Positions 16,126 through 25,089 of a stretch of DNA of 64,000 nt are shown here, in pieces. Made by a program: the position numbers and the translations under genes. The notes beneath the pieces were generated by a model. That model was not told the DNA's origin. It did not search any database and saw only the letters and a list, made by a program, of their open reading frames with translations. This DNA comes from Herbidospora sakaeratensis (lineage in GTDB: Bacteria > Actinomycetota > Actinomycetes > Streptosporangiales > Streptosporangiaceae): assembly GCF_001570525.1 (NCBI RefSeq), contig NZ_BBXC01000008.1:124001-188000 (forward strand). Reading direction: 5' to 3'. Within the stretch, counting starts at the first letter, position 1. Every line of letters begins with the position of its first letter.

Positions 16126-17556
16126 ATGGGCCAGCTCACGGCACTCGACGCGCAGTTCCTCAGCACCGAGTCCGACACGACGGTCACCCACGTCGCCGGC
16201 GTCGCCGTCCTTGACGGCAGCGTCACCCGCGACCGGCTGGTCGCGCTGTTGCGCGATCGGGTGCATCTCGCGCCGCCGCTGCGGATGCGCCTCGCCGACG
16301 TGCCCTTCGGGCTCGACCGGCCCTACTGGACCGAGGACGACGACTTCGACGTCGCCGACCACGTGCACGAGTCGACCCTGCGGCACGAGGACGAACTCGC
16401 CGTCCACGTCGCCCGCCTGCACGCCCGCAAGCTCGACCGGAGCCGCCCGCTCTGGGAGATGCACCTGATCCACGGCCTGGGCGAGGGGCGCGTCGCCGTC
16501 TACACGAAGGTCCACCACGCCGCCATCGACGGCGTGTCGGGCTCGGAGATCCTCGGCGCCTTCCTCGACCTCACGCCCGAGCAGCGGCAGGTCGAGCCGC
16601 CCTCGGCCGACACGCCGCGCGCCAAGGCGCCCAACCCGGCCGAGATGCTCGCCGGGGCGTTCGGCCGGCTGCTGGCCCAGCCCGGCGACGCGGTGCGGTC
16701 GCTGACCCGCGCGGTCGCCGACCTCGACGCGATGCCCGTCTCCGGCGGCCTGCCCGGCGCCCACCGCCTGGCCAGCGCCGCCCGCCGCCTGCTGGGCGAG
16801 AAGCCGCTGCCGCCGCTGCCCTCGCTGGCCGCGCCGCGCACCCCGTTCAACGGCCCGATCACCCGCATGCGGACCTTCGCCTACGGGTCGATCGCGCTCA
16901 GCGACGTCAAGCACGTCGGCCGCTCGTTCGGCATGAGCGTCAACGACGTCGTGATGACGGTCGTGTCGGGCGCGCTGCGGTCGTGGCTGGAGGAGCACGC
17001 CGCGCTGCCCGGCCAGCCGCTGGTCGCGGCGGTGCCGGTGGCGGTGCGCACCACCAAGGGCCACGAGACCATCGGCAACCAGATCTCCGCGATGATCACC
17101 CCGCTGGCCACCGACGTCGCCGACCCCGAGGAGCGCCTGTCGGCGGTCAGGGGCCTGATGGCCACCGCCAAGCGCCGCTTCGCCGTGTCGCGCACGAACT
17201 GGCTCAACGACCTCTGCTCGGTGTTGCCCGCGCCGATCGCCGGCCTCGCGACCCCGCACCTGTTCCGGCTGGCCGGCAAGGTGACGCCCGGGGTGAACCT
17301 GATCGTGTCGAACGTGCCGGGGCCGCAACTGCCGCTCTACCTGTGCGGGGCCCGGTTGCTGGCCTACTACCCGATGTCGGTGCTCACCGACCTGACGGGC
17401 GGCCTGTCGATCACGTGCCTCTCCTACGACGGCAGCCTCGACTTCGGCGTCGTCGCCTGCCCGGCCCGGGTGCCGGACGTCTGGCGGATCATGGACCACC
17501 TGCGCGAAGCCATGGCCGAACTGGTGAAGCTGGCCGACGCCGTCGACGCGGAGTGA
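16126..17556 (+). CDS. Wax ester synthase/diacylglycerol acyltransferase (WS/DGAT)
   Basis: 476 residues from the ATG at 16126, six bases after AGGGGGAGG; a TTG two codons upstream is possible but too close to the ribosome site. The catalytic HHxxxDG is at residues 130-136 (VHHAAIDGVSG). The start MGQLTALDAQFL, SRPLWEMHLI, and C-terminal GVNLIVSNVPGPQLPLYLCGARL are typical. It transfers fatty acyl groups from acyl-CoA to diacylglycerol or alcohols for neutral lipid storage. It stands alone behind a 206-base leader in which no clear site was recognised. Confidence 0.93.
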   Translation: MGQLTALDAQFLSTESDTTVTHVAGVAVLDGSVTRDRLVALLRDRVHLAPPLRMRLADVPFGLDRPYWTEDDDFDVADHVHESTLRHEDELAVHVARLHARKLDRSRPLWEMHLIHGLGEGRVAVYTKVHHAAIDGVSGSEILGAFLDLTPEQRQVEPPSADTPRAKAPNPAEMLAGAFGRLLAQPGDAVRSLTRAVADLDAMPVSGGLPGAHRLASAARRLLGEKPLPPLPSLAAPRTPFNGPITRMRTFAYGSIALSDVKHVGRSFGMSVNDVVMTVVSGALRSWLEEHAALPGQPLVAAVPVAVRTTKGHETIGNQISAMITPLATDVADPEERLSAVRGLMATAKRRFAVSRTNWLNDLCSVLPAPIAGLATPHLFRLAGKVTPGVNLIVSNVPGPQLPLYLCGARLLAYYPMSVLTDLTGGLSITCLSYDGSLDFGVVACPARVPDVWRIMDHLREAMAELVKLADAVDAE

Positions 17557-17577
17557 TCTTCCGGGCAGGCTGTCCGG

Positions 17578-18915
17578 ATGAACGTACGGGACCTCTATGA
17601 GCGCCAGGTTCGTGGGTTGTCTCCCGAACATCCGCCGTCGGGCGCCGTGGTCGAGCGCGACGGGCCTCTGGTCCGCGTCCACTACGGCACCCACGGCACG
17701 GTCGACCACGCCACGTTCGACCACGACGACCTGCCGGGGCTGATCAGGCGCCAGCAGGAGGTCTTCGCCGCCCGGTGCGAACCGGCCGAGTGGAAGGTGC
17801 ACTCCACCGATCCCCCTCGGCTGGCCGAACACCTCCGGGCGGCCGGGTTCACCCCGGGTCCGGAGCGGGTCCTGCTCGCCGCCGGCGTCGAGGCCGTCCG
17901 ACCGTCCACGAGCCTGCGCGACGGGACGACGATCGGCTCGCTCAGCCGATGGGATCCCCTGCCGCGGGGCGTGCCCGAGGCCGTGCCCGACCAGCGGCGG
18001 GCGCTGCGCGAACTGCTGGCCGACGGGCTCCCCGACGAGGAGTCGGACATGCGGATCTTCACGTTGGAGTGGAACGCTCACGTGCTGGGACTGCTCTGGA
18101 TCGAACGGCTGGTGGGCACCGACTTCGCGGCCGTCGGCGGGATCACCGGCGACGGCGCGCGGTTGCTCCACCAGGCGGCGCGCGTGTGGGCGCCGCCGCC
18201 GGACGACGGGAGACTACGGGCGCCCCGGCGGCACACCCTGTTCCTGGTCGCCGAGGCGGCCGGTCCGCTGGTGGGCTCGTACACGGAGGCGGGCTTCGCG
18301 GAGATCGGGCGGGTGACCACCTACCGGTGGGCGCCGCCCGGCGAGCCCGCGCGGGATCGTCCCGTGGAGCACCCCGTGCGCGGCCGCGACGACGTCGAGG
18401 TCCTTCTCCGCTTCGAGGAGCGGTTCGGGGTGACCTACGAGACCGCCGAGAAGGGCATGGCCGAACCCGCCGCCTCCGCGACCTGGCATCTGGGTGACGC
18501 GGACGCACCCACGATCGCCCGGGTGGAGGAGATCGTCGAGCGGGGCCTGCGGGCCTGCGCCCGGCCGGGCGATCGGCTCTACCGGCTGAAGTGGTACATC
18601 ACCAGCACCCGGATCGACCCCCTCCGTGTCGGCGGCCCGGGGCAGCCGCCGTGGACGTGCTACCCCTATCTCGACGACGAGCACGTCATCCTGGTCACCG
18701 CCGACCTGCGGATGGGCACGTTCGGGAACTGGCGGGAGTCGTCGCTCTGCGTCTTCGGCGACGACCTCGTCGGCCACGTGGACGAGGAGCTCACCGCGCT
18801 GCTCGGCACCGTGCTGCGGCGTGGTGGCCGGCCCGTCGGCAACGTCTGGTCGTTCGGCCCTCAGGCCGACTCGCGGACGATCAGGCGGGTCGGCACCGTC
18901 ACCGACTCTACCTGA
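17578..18915 (+). CDS. GNAT-like/DUF2716-like fusion protein
   Basis: 445 residues. The N-terminal ~250 residues resemble a degenerate tandem GNAT acetyltransferase (VHSTDPPRLAEHLRAAGFTP, WIERLVGTDFAAVGGI, then LFLVAEAAGPLVGSYTEAGFAEI), although the pyrophosphate loop is poorly conserved. The C-terminal ~150 residues (RLKWYITSTR, CYPYLDDEHVILVTADLRMG, FGNWRESSLCVFGDDLV) resemble DUF2716, whose members end an aromatic-rich fold with CVFG. The role is unknown. The 3' end overlaps the convergent LacI gene by 55 bases. Confidence 0.65.
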   Translation: MNVRDLYERQVRGLSPEHPPSGAVVERDGPLVRVHYGTHGTVDHATFDHDDLPGLIRRQQEVFAARCEPAEWKVHSTDPPRLAEHLRAAGFTPGPERVLLAAGVEAVRPSTSLRDGTTIGSLSRWDPLPRGVPEAVPDQRRALRELLADGLPDEESDMRIFTLEWNAHVLGLLWIERLVGTDFAAVGGITGDGARLLHQAARVWAPPPDDGRLRAPRRHTLFLVAEAAGPLVGSYTEAGFAEIGRVTTYRWAPPGEPARDRPVEHPVRGRDDVEVLLRFEERFGVTYETAEKGMAEPAASATWHLGDADAPTIARVEEIVERGLRACARPGDRLYRLKWYITSTRIDPLRVGGPGQPPWTCYPYLDDEHVILVTADLRMGTFGNWRESSLCVFGDDLVGHVDEELTALLGTVLRRGGRPVGNVWSFGPQADSRTIRRVGTVTDST

Positions 18916-19859
18916 TCGGCGCCGTCGATCAGGTCGAGCAGGATCCGCACCGTCTCTTCGGCGATCTCGGTCAGCGGCTGGCGGACGGTGGTCAGCGGCG
19001 GGTGGGTCGACATGGCGACGTCGGAGTCGTCGAAGCCGCCCACGGCCACGTCGTCGGGCACCCTGCGCCCGGCCGCGCGCAGGGTCGCCAGCGCGCCGGC
19101 CGCCATCACGTCGGAGGCGCAGAAGACGGCGTCGAGGTCGGGGGAGCGCTCCAGGAGGCGGGCCATCGCCGCCTCGCCCGACCGGCGGGTCCAGTCGCCG
19201 TGTTCGATCAGCTTCTTGGCCGCGCGGCGGCCCAGCACGTCGGTGAAGCCCTCAAGGCGCTGGATGCCGCCGGGGGTGTCCATCGGGCCGGTGATGATGG
19301 CGATCTTCCGGCGGCCCAGCTCGGCCAGGTAGCGGGTCATCTGCCGGGCTCCCCCGCGCTCGTCGCAGGCGGCGTAGGGGATGACGTTCTCCCGGCCGAT
19401 CACCGCACCGCACGACACGGCCGGGATGCGCAGCCCGTCGAGGGCGTCGACGAGCGGGTCTCCGGCGTGGGTCGACTGGAGCAGCACGCCGTCGGCGTGG
19501 CCGCCCTTGACGTAGCGCAGCACCCGGTCGCGGTCGCCCGCGTCGCCCGCGATCATCATCACCAGCGACAGGTCGCGCTCGGCCAGGCGGCGGATGGCGG
19601 TGCGGATGGTGGTGCTGTAGTTGGGGTCTTCGAAGAGCTTCTCGTTGGGCTCCGAGAGGATCATGACCACCGAGCCGGCGCGCTGGGTGACCAGGCTGCG
19701 CGCGTTGCGGTTCACCACGTAGCCCGTCTCGGCGATGGCGCGCTCGGTGGCCAGCCGGGCGGCGGTGCTGACGTAGCGGTCGCCGTTGAGCACCCGCGAG
19801 ACGGTCCCGCGCGAGACGCCCGCCGCCGCCGCGACGTCGTGGATGGTGGGCCGTTTCAC
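18861..19859 (-). CDS. LacI-family repressor of the galactan locus
   Basis: 332 residues from a GTG at 19859 with GTGGAGA upstream; the much longer open frame is a shadow of the permease gene. The N-terminal LacI helix-turn-helix (IHDVAAAAGVSRGTVSRVLNG) is followed by the periplasmic-binding-protein-like sensor domain (residues ~60-332). It is the last gene of the permease operon, 14 bases after the permease stop. The CTGTGAAC-type palindromes at 22972-22989 and 23064-23079 are its likely operators, with a galacto-oligosaccharide or galactose as inducer (inference from context). Confidence 0.9.
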   Translation of the reverse strand: MKRPTIHDVAAAAGVSRGTVSRVLNGDRYVSTAARLATERAIAETGYVVNRNARSLVTQRAGSVVMILSEPNEKLFEDPNYSTTIRTAIRRLAERDLSLVMMIAGDAGDRDRVLRYVKGGHADGVLLQSTHAGDPLVDALDGLRIPAVSCGAVIGRENVIPYAACDERGGARQMTRYLAELGRRKIAIITGPMDTPGGIQRLEGFTDVLGRRAAKKLIEHGDWTRRSGEAAMARLLERSPDLDAVFCASDVMAAGALATLRAAGRRVPDDVAVGGFDDSDVAMSTHPPLTTVRQPLTEIAEETVRILLDLIDGADQVESVTVPTRLIVRESA

Positions 19860-19873
19860 CCCGTCATTCTCCA

Positions 19874-20698
19874 CTAGCCCTTGACGGCTCCGCCCGACAG
19901 GTCGGTCCGCCAGTAGCGCTGCATCGTCAGGAACAGCGCGATCAGCGGGATGATCGACAACAGCGCGCCGGTGATGATCAGGTTGTAGAGCGAGGGCTGG
20001 TTGGCCCCGGCCGCGAGCAGCGTGTAGAGGCCGACGGTCAGCGGGAACTTGCCGTCGTCGCCGAGCATGATGAACGGCAGCAGGAAGTTGTTCCAGATGG
20101 CGACGAACTGGAACAGGAAGATCGTCACCATGCCGGGCACCATCAGCGGCAGCCCGACCTTCCGGAGCAGCCGCCACTCGCCGCCGCCGTCGATCCGGCC
20201 CGCTTCGAGCAGGGAGTCGGGCACGGCCGCGCCGGCGTAGATGCGGGCGAGGTAGATGCCGTACGGATGCAGGATCTGCGGCAGCAGCACGGCCCAGTAG
20301 GTGTCGGCGAGCCCGACCTTCGCGAACAGCAGGTACTGCGGCACGGCCAGCACCACCGACGGCACCAGCACCCCGCCGATCAGCACGTTGAAGATCAGGT
20401 TCCGCCCACGGAAACGATACTTGGCCAGCGCGAACCCGGCCACGGCCGACACGGCGGTCGACAGCAGCGCCCCGCCGCCCGCGTAGAGGGCGGTGTTGGC
20501 CGTCCACTTCCAGAAGACCCCGTCCCGGTAGGCGCTCAGCTCCGCCAGGTTGCCCAGCAGCCCCGACCCGGGGGTGAAGGCCCCGAGGGTGAACAGCTCC
20601 CCCGGCGACTTGGACGCCGCGACCAGCACCCAGCTCACCGGCAGCAGGCAGTAGAGCGCCCCGAGCAGCAGCACCCCGGTCGGCACGAGCCGGGTCAT
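19874..20698 (-). CDS. ABC sugar permease, MalG type
   Basis: 274 residues from the ATG at 20698, which overlaps the stop of the MalF-type gene (ATGA). Six predicted membrane segments, starting with TGVLLLGALYCLLPVSWVLVA. The EAA loop that docks on the ATPase is EAGRIDGGGEWRLLRKVGLPLMVPG. Subunit of a CUT1 carbohydrate importer. No ATPase gene lies in the operon, so a shared ATPase of the MsiK type is the probable partner, as is common in actinomycetes. Confidence 0.93.
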   Translation of the reverse strand: MTRLVPTGVLLLGALYCLLPVSWVLVAASKSPGELFTLGAFTPGSGLLGNLAELSAYRDGVFWKWTANTALYAGGGALLSTAVSAVAGFALAKYRFRGRNLIFNVLIGGVLVPSVVLAVPQYLLFAKVGLADTYWAVLLPQILHPYGIYLARIYAGAAVPDSLLEAGRIDGGGEWRLLRKVGLPLMVPGMVTIFLFQFVAIWNNFLLPFIMLGDDGKFPLTVGLYTLLAAGANQPSLYNLIITGALLSIIPLIALFLTMQRYWRTDLSGGAVKG

Positions 20699-21651
20699 CG
20701 GACCTCCCCGAACGCGCGTCCGCGCACCACGCGCAGGAACCCGAACGACACCACGAGCGAGACCGCCGCGATGACCAGCGACGTCGCCGCCGCCGAGTAG
20801 AGGTCGCCGGTCACGAATGCGTCCCGGTAGACCTTCATGAGCGGCGACCAGGTCGAGCTGATCGTGTTGCTGAACGGCCGGAGCGTGGTCGGCTCGGTGA
20901 AGACCTGGACGGTGGCGATCAGCGAGAACACCGTGGTCAGCACGATCGCCGGCACCAGCAGCGGGATCTTCACCCGCAGGGCGATGGCGAGCTCGGAGGC
21001 CCCGTCGATGCGGGCCGCCTCGTAGTAGCTGCGCGGGATGGCCCGCAGGTTCGTGTAGAGGACCAGCATGTTGAACCCGGTCCCGCCCCAGACGGCGACG
21101 TTGGCCATCGAGAAGGTGACGGCCGTGGCCCCCAGGAAGTCGATGCCGCCGATCGGGGTGAGGCTCGGCAGGTAGAGGAAGCCCCACAGGAGCGAGGCGA
21201 CCACCCCGGGCACGGCGTAGGGCAGGAAGATCGCGATGCGGGCGAACCGGGCCAGCCGGACGTGCGCCGAGTCGAGCAGCAGCGCGAACAGCAACGCCAG
21301 CCCGAGCATCACGACCAGCACCAGCGCCCCGTAGCCGACCACCCGCGACCACCCGGCCCAGAGCTCGCCGTCGGCGACGGCCGCCGTCAGGTTGTCGGCC
21401 CCCGCCCACACCTCCTGCCGCGACCCCTTGCCCAGGCCCAGCCCGGAGACCTTCGTGCGGCGCAGGCTCAGGTAGCCGGTGTAGCCGATGGGCAACGCGA
21501 AGAACAGCAGGAACAGCACGATCGCGGGCGCGAGGAACACCAGGGGCGCGCCACTACCGACGCGAGCGGCCGATCTCCGCACACCACCGCCGCGTGGAAC
21601 GCCGTCTTCTCGGCCGGCCGTGTTCCGGCTGCTGTCGTCTTGGACGGACAT
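20695..21651 (-). CDS. ABC sugar permease, MalF type
   Basis: 318 residues. A hydrophilic Gly/Arg-rich N-terminus of about 35 residues precedes six predicted membrane segments (first LVFLAPAIVLFLLFFALPIG). The EAA loop is YYEAARIDGASELAIALRVKIPLLVPA. Its ATG directly abuts the stop of the binding-protein gene, and its stop overlaps the MalG-type start, so the three transport genes are tightly coupled. Confidence 0.93.
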   Translation of the reverse strand: MSVQDDSSRNTAGREDGVPRGGGVRRSAARVGSGAPLVFLAPAIVLFLLFFALPIGYTGYLSLRRTKVSGLGLGKGSRQEVWAGADNLTAAVADGELWAGWSRVVGYGALVLVVMLGLALLFALLLDSAHVRLARFARIAIFLPYAVPGVVASLLWGFLYLPSLTPIGGIDFLGATAVTFSMANVAVWGGTGFNMLVLYTNLRAIPRSYYEAARIDGASELAIALRVKIPLLVPAIVLTTVFSLIATVQVFTEPTTLRPFSNTISSTWSPLMKVYRDAFVTGDLYSAAATSLVIAAVSLVVSFGFLRVVRGRAFGEVR

Positions 21652-22953
21652 CTAGCCCGCCATGGTGAAGCCGGACTTCTGCATGTCCGCCACGGTCGCG
21701 TCCTGCATCGACTTCACCGCCGTGGCGAACGGCGCCTTGTCCTTGAGCGCCTTGTCGAAGCCGTCCTTGTAGGCGTTGTAGGTCACGCCCACGTTCGGGC
21801 CGAAGGTGAAGCCACGCGCCGTCGTCCCGATCGTCGCCGCCTGCTGCCAGAAGTCGGGCTGGCTCTCGGCGAAGTAGGCCGGGGGGTCGCCCAGCGCCGT
21901 CTGGCCCTTGCCGGCCGCCGGGTACACGAACGCCTCCTTGACCAGCAGGTCGAGGGCGGCGGGGTCGGTGTTGAGCCAGGTCGCGAACTTCAGCGCGGCG
22001 GCGCGGTTCTTGGACCCCGACGAGACCGCGGTGGACGAACCGCCCCAGAAGCCGCTGTGGTTCTCCCCCGCGGTCCACTGCGGGAGCGGGGCCACACCCC
22101 ACTTGCCCTTGCCGTCGGGGGCGTTGCTCTCCAGCACGCCGGGGCCCCAGACCGCCGAGGGCCAGCTGAGCTGGGTGCCGTCGTTGAGGGCCTTGTTCCA
22201 CTCGGGGGTGAAGTAGGGCTGGTCGTCGATGACGCCCTCGGCGACGAGGCCGCCCCAGAACTCGGCGACCCTGGTCGTCGCGGCGTCGTCTATGCCGACC
22301 TTCCAGGAGTCGCCGGAGATCGACCACCACTGCGCGCCCGCCTGCTGGGCGAGGCCGGCGAACCAGCCGGGGTCCTTGCTGGAGAAGCTGCCCAGGTAGA
22401 CCTTCGGGTCGGCCTCGTGCACGGTGCGGGCGGCCTCGGCGTACTCGTCCCAGGTCTTCGGGACGTCGATCTTGTACTTCTCGAAGAGGTCCTTGCGGTA
22501 GTAGAGCATCATCGGGCCGCTGTCCTGCGGGATGGCGTACACGCCCTCGGTGCCGAGCGTGACCAGGCCCCACAGGCCCTCGGCGTACTCGCCCTTGACG
22601 GCGGCGGTGTCGGCGGCCAGGTCGGCAACCGCGTCGGCGGCGACGAACGACGGCAGGTGCTGATATTCGGCCTGGACCAGGTCGGGGGCGTTGCCGGCCT
22701 TGGCGGCGGTGAGGAACTTGGCGGCCGCGTCGTCGCCGCCGGCCTGTTTGCTGACGGTGACCGTGATGCCGGGGTTGGCGGCGTTCCAGACCTGCGCGAT
22801 CTTGTCCATGTTCGGGGCCCAGGTCCAGTACGTGAGCGTGACCGGGCCCGTGGGGGCGGCCGCTTCGGGTTCCGGGGCGGCGTCGCCGCCGCTGCTGCAC
22901 CCGGCGGCGAGGGTGACGGCGAGCGCGGCGAGGGCCAGTCGGGTCGTACGCAT
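21652..22953 (-). CDS. Extracellular sugar-binding lipoprotein of the galactan ABC importer
   Basis: 433 residues from the ATG at 22953, behind GGAGGTTCGG; the ATG at 22986 lies inside the operator palindrome and is rejected. The lipobox is LAAGC with Cys19, so the protein is anchored to the membrane exterior. It is a family 1 solute-binding protein (VTLTYWTWAPNMDKIAQVWNAANPGITVTV, SGFWGGSSTAVSSGSKNR). First gene of the importer operon, divergent from GH42. Likely ligand: galacto-oligosaccharides from GH53 (inference from context). Confidence 0.92.
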   Translation of the reverse strand: MRTTRLALAALAVTLAAGCSSGGDAAPEPEAAAPTGPVTLTYWTWAPNMDKIAQVWNAANPGITVTVSKQAGGDDAAAKFLTAAKAGNAPDLVQAEYQHLPSFVAADAVADLAADTAAVKGEYAEGLWGLVTLGTEGVYAIPQDSGPMMLYYRKDLFEKYKIDVPKTWDEYAEAARTVHEADPKVYLGSFSSKDPGWFAGLAQQAGAQWWSISGDSWKVGIDDAATTRVAEFWGGLVAEGVIDDQPYFTPEWNKALNDGTQLSWPSAVWGPGVLESNAPDGKGKWGVAPLPQWTAGENHSGFWGGSSTAVSSGSKNRAAALKFATWLNTDPAALDLLVKEAFVYPAAGKGQTALGDPPAYFAESQPDFWQQAATIGTTARGFTFGPNVGVTYNAYKDGFDKALKDKAPFATAVKSMQDATVADMQKSGFTMAG

Positions 22954-22971
22954 CCGAACCTCCGGGGAGTC

Positions 22972-22989
22972 TCTGTGAACGTTCACAGA
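22972..22989. promoter_or_regulatory. LacI-type operator 1
   Basis: TCTGTGAACGTTCACAGA, a perfect 18-base palindrome 19 bases upstream of the binding-protein start codon. It has the central CG and alternating purine pattern of LacI-family operators, and recurs with one change at 23064-23079. Confidence 0.85.
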
Positions 22990-23063
22990 CTGAAATCCCG
23001 GCGTTCTGCTGTCAATGCCCCGTTACATGCTCGTTAACTGGACGGCTCTCCTGCCGTGAATTA

Positions 23064-23079
23064 CTGTGCACGTTCACAG
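23064..23079. promoter_or_regulatory. LacI-type operator 2
   Basis: CTGTGCACGTTCACAG, matching operator 1 in 15 of 16 positions and lying 20 bases before the GH42 start codon. The two sites are 91 bases apart centre to centre and flank the divergent promoters. Confidence 0.82.
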
Positions 23080-23099
23080 AACCAAGCACTGGGGGGCCC

Positions 23100-25070
23100 G
23101 TGGCAGGCATCGCGTTCGGCGGCGACTACAACCCGGAACAGTGGCCGCGCGAGGTGCAGGAGGAGGACGTCCGGCTGATGCGGGAGGCCGGGGTGACCCT
23201 GGTCAGCCTGGGCATCTTCGCCTGGGCGCTGCTCGAACCGGCCGAGGGCCGCTACGAGTTCGGCTGGCTCGACGAGATCGTCGACCGCCTCCACGCCAAC
23301 GGCGTCGCCGTGAACATGGGCACCCCGACCGCCGCGCCGCCGCCCTGGTTCACCCGCAAGCACCCCGACTCGCTGCCCGTCACCCGGGAGGGCCGCCGCG
23401 TCGGCTCGGGCGGCCGGGAGCACGCCTGCTCCAGCCATCCCGCCTTCCGCCAGGCCACCGCCGACCTGGTCACCCGGCTGGCCGAGCACTACGGCGACCA
23501 TCCGGCGGTGGTGATGTGGCACGTCCACAACGAATACGGCGCCCCGCTGGGCGAGTGCTACTGCGACGCGAGCGTGGCCGCCTGGCGCGACTGGCTCCAG
23601 GCCCGGTACGCCACCCTCGACGCCCTCAACGACGCCTGGGGCACCACGTTCTGGGGCCAGCGCTACGGCGACTGGGCCGAGATCGACGCCCCCCGCTGGA
23701 GCCACACCGTGGTCAACCCGGCCCAGCGCCTCGACTACGCCCGCTTCGCCAACGACGAGCACCGCGGCCACTTCCTGCTCCAGAAGCGGCTGCTGGCCGG
23801 GAAACCGGTGACCACCAACTTCGCCGGCACGGTCAACTGCAAGTCCATGGACCTCTGGACGTGGGCCGCCGACGTCGACGTCGTCGCCAACGACCACTAC
23901 CTCGACGCCGAACGCCCCGACAACCACATCCACCTGGCCATGTCGGCCGACCTCAGCCGCTCGCTGGCCGGCGGCGGCCCGTGGTTGCTCATGGAGCACT
24001 CCACCGGCGCGGTCAGCTGGCAGCGGCGCGGCATCGCCAAACGCCCCGGCGAGATGCGCCGCAACAGCCTGGCCCACGTGGCCCGAGGCTCCGACTCGGT
24101 GATGTTCTTCCAGTGGCGGGCCTCCCGGTTCGGCGCCGAGAAGTTCCACTCGGCGATGGTGCCCCACGCGGGCACCGACTCGGCGATCTGGCGCGACGTG
24201 GTGCGCCTCGGCGCGGAGGTCGGCCGGCTGGCCGAGGTCGCGGGCGCCCGGGTGACGGCCGAGGTCGCCATCGTGTGGGACTGGGAGTCGTACTGGGCGC
24301 TGGAGCTGGAATGGCGTCCGTCGGCCGAGTTGCGCTTCCTGGAGCGGGTGGAGGCGTACTACGAGGCGTTGTGGCGCGAGCACGTGACCGTCGACTTCGT
24401 GCACCCGTCGGCCGACCTCACCCGCTACCGGCTGGTGGTGGTGCCGAGCTCCTACCTGCTCACCGAGGGGGCGGCCAAGAACCTGCAGCGCCACGTCGAG
24501 GACGGCGGCACGCTCGTGGTGTCGTACTTCTCGGGCATCGTCGACGAGCACGACGCCGTGCACCCCGGCGCCTACCCGGGGGTGCTGCGCGAGGTGCTCG
24601 GGCTGAGCGTGGAGGAGTTCCACCCCCTCCGCGAGAACGAGACCGTCACCCTGACCCGGCTGAACCTTTCAGCCGCCGCCATGGGCCGCCCCGGTTCCGC
24701 CCGGAGCTGGTCGGAGCGGGTGCGGCCCGCCGGGGCGCGGACCGTGCGGAGCTTCGTCACCGGGCCGGACGCCGGATTTCCGGCGGTGACCCGGCACCGG
24801 CTCGGCGCCGGCACGGCCTGGTACGTCGCCACCGCGCCCGACGACCTGAGGGAACTGCTGGCCACGATCGCCGCGGACGCCGGCGTCGCCCGGCCGGCCG
24901 AACTGCCCGACACGCTGGAGATGGTCCATCGTGGCCCCTACGTCTTCCTCATCAACCACGCCGACGGCTCCGTCCGGGTGCCGGGCGTCACGGGTGAGGA
25001 GCTGATCACGGGCGCCTCCTTCACCGGGGAGGTGCCCGCCGGTGGGGTGTGCGTCGTGCGCACCCCCTGA
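23100..25070 (+). CDS. GH42 beta-galactosidase
   Basis: 656 residues from a GTG at 23100, with no signal peptide, so cytoplasmic. The (beta/alpha)8 barrel starts GIAFGGDYNPEQWP. The acid/base is Glu145 in WHVHNEYG and the nucleophile Glu299 in LLMEHSTGAVSW. Cys110 and the CYC pair at 153-155 fit the zinc site seen in some GH42 enzymes. The trimerisation (GATase-like) and C-terminal beta domains follow at about residues 385-590 and 595-656. It removes terminal beta-galactose from imported oligosaccharides. Divergent from the importer operon and 19 bases upstream of GH53. Confidence 0.94.
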   Translation: MAGIAFGGDYNPEQWPREVQEEDVRLMREAGVTLVSLGIFAWALLEPAEGRYEFGWLDEIVDRLHANGVAVNMGTPTAAPPPWFTRKHPDSLPVTREGRRVGSGGREHACSSHPAFRQATADLVTRLAEHYGDHPAVVMWHVHNEYGAPLGECYCDASVAAWRDWLQARYATLDALNDAWGTTFWGQRYGDWAEIDAPRWSHTVVNPAQRLDYARFANDEHRGHFLLQKRLLAGKPVTTNFAGTVNCKSMDLWTWAADVDVVANDHYLDAERPDNHIHLAMSADLSRSLAGGGPWLLMEHSTGAVSWQRRGIAKRPGEMRRNSLAHVARGSDSVMFFQWRASRFGAEKFHSAMVPHAGTDSAIWRDVVRLGAEVGRLAEVAGARVTAEVAIVWDWESYWALELEWRPSAELRFLERVEAYYEALWREHVTVDFVHPSADLTRYRLVVVPSSYLLTEGAAKNLQRHVEDGGTLVVSYFSGIVDEHDAVHPGAYPGVLREVLGLSVEEFHPLRENETVTLTRLNLSAAAMGRPGSARSWSERVRPAGARTVRSFVTGPDAGFPAVTRHRLGAGTAWYVATAPDDLRELLATIAADAGVARPAELPDTLEMVHRGPYVFLINHADGSVRVPGVTGEELITGASFTGEVPAGGVCVVRTP

Positions 25071-25089
25071 CACCCACCGGAGGAACCAG

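Noticed and set aside
15991-18171. 726-residue open frame on the minus strand
   Set aside because: Antisense to the WS/DGAT gene with its intact HHxxxDG. It arises from the lack of stops in high-GC DNA.
21262-23037. 591-residue open frame on the plus strand
   Set aside because: Antisense to the permease and binding-protein genes and runs through the operator palindrome.
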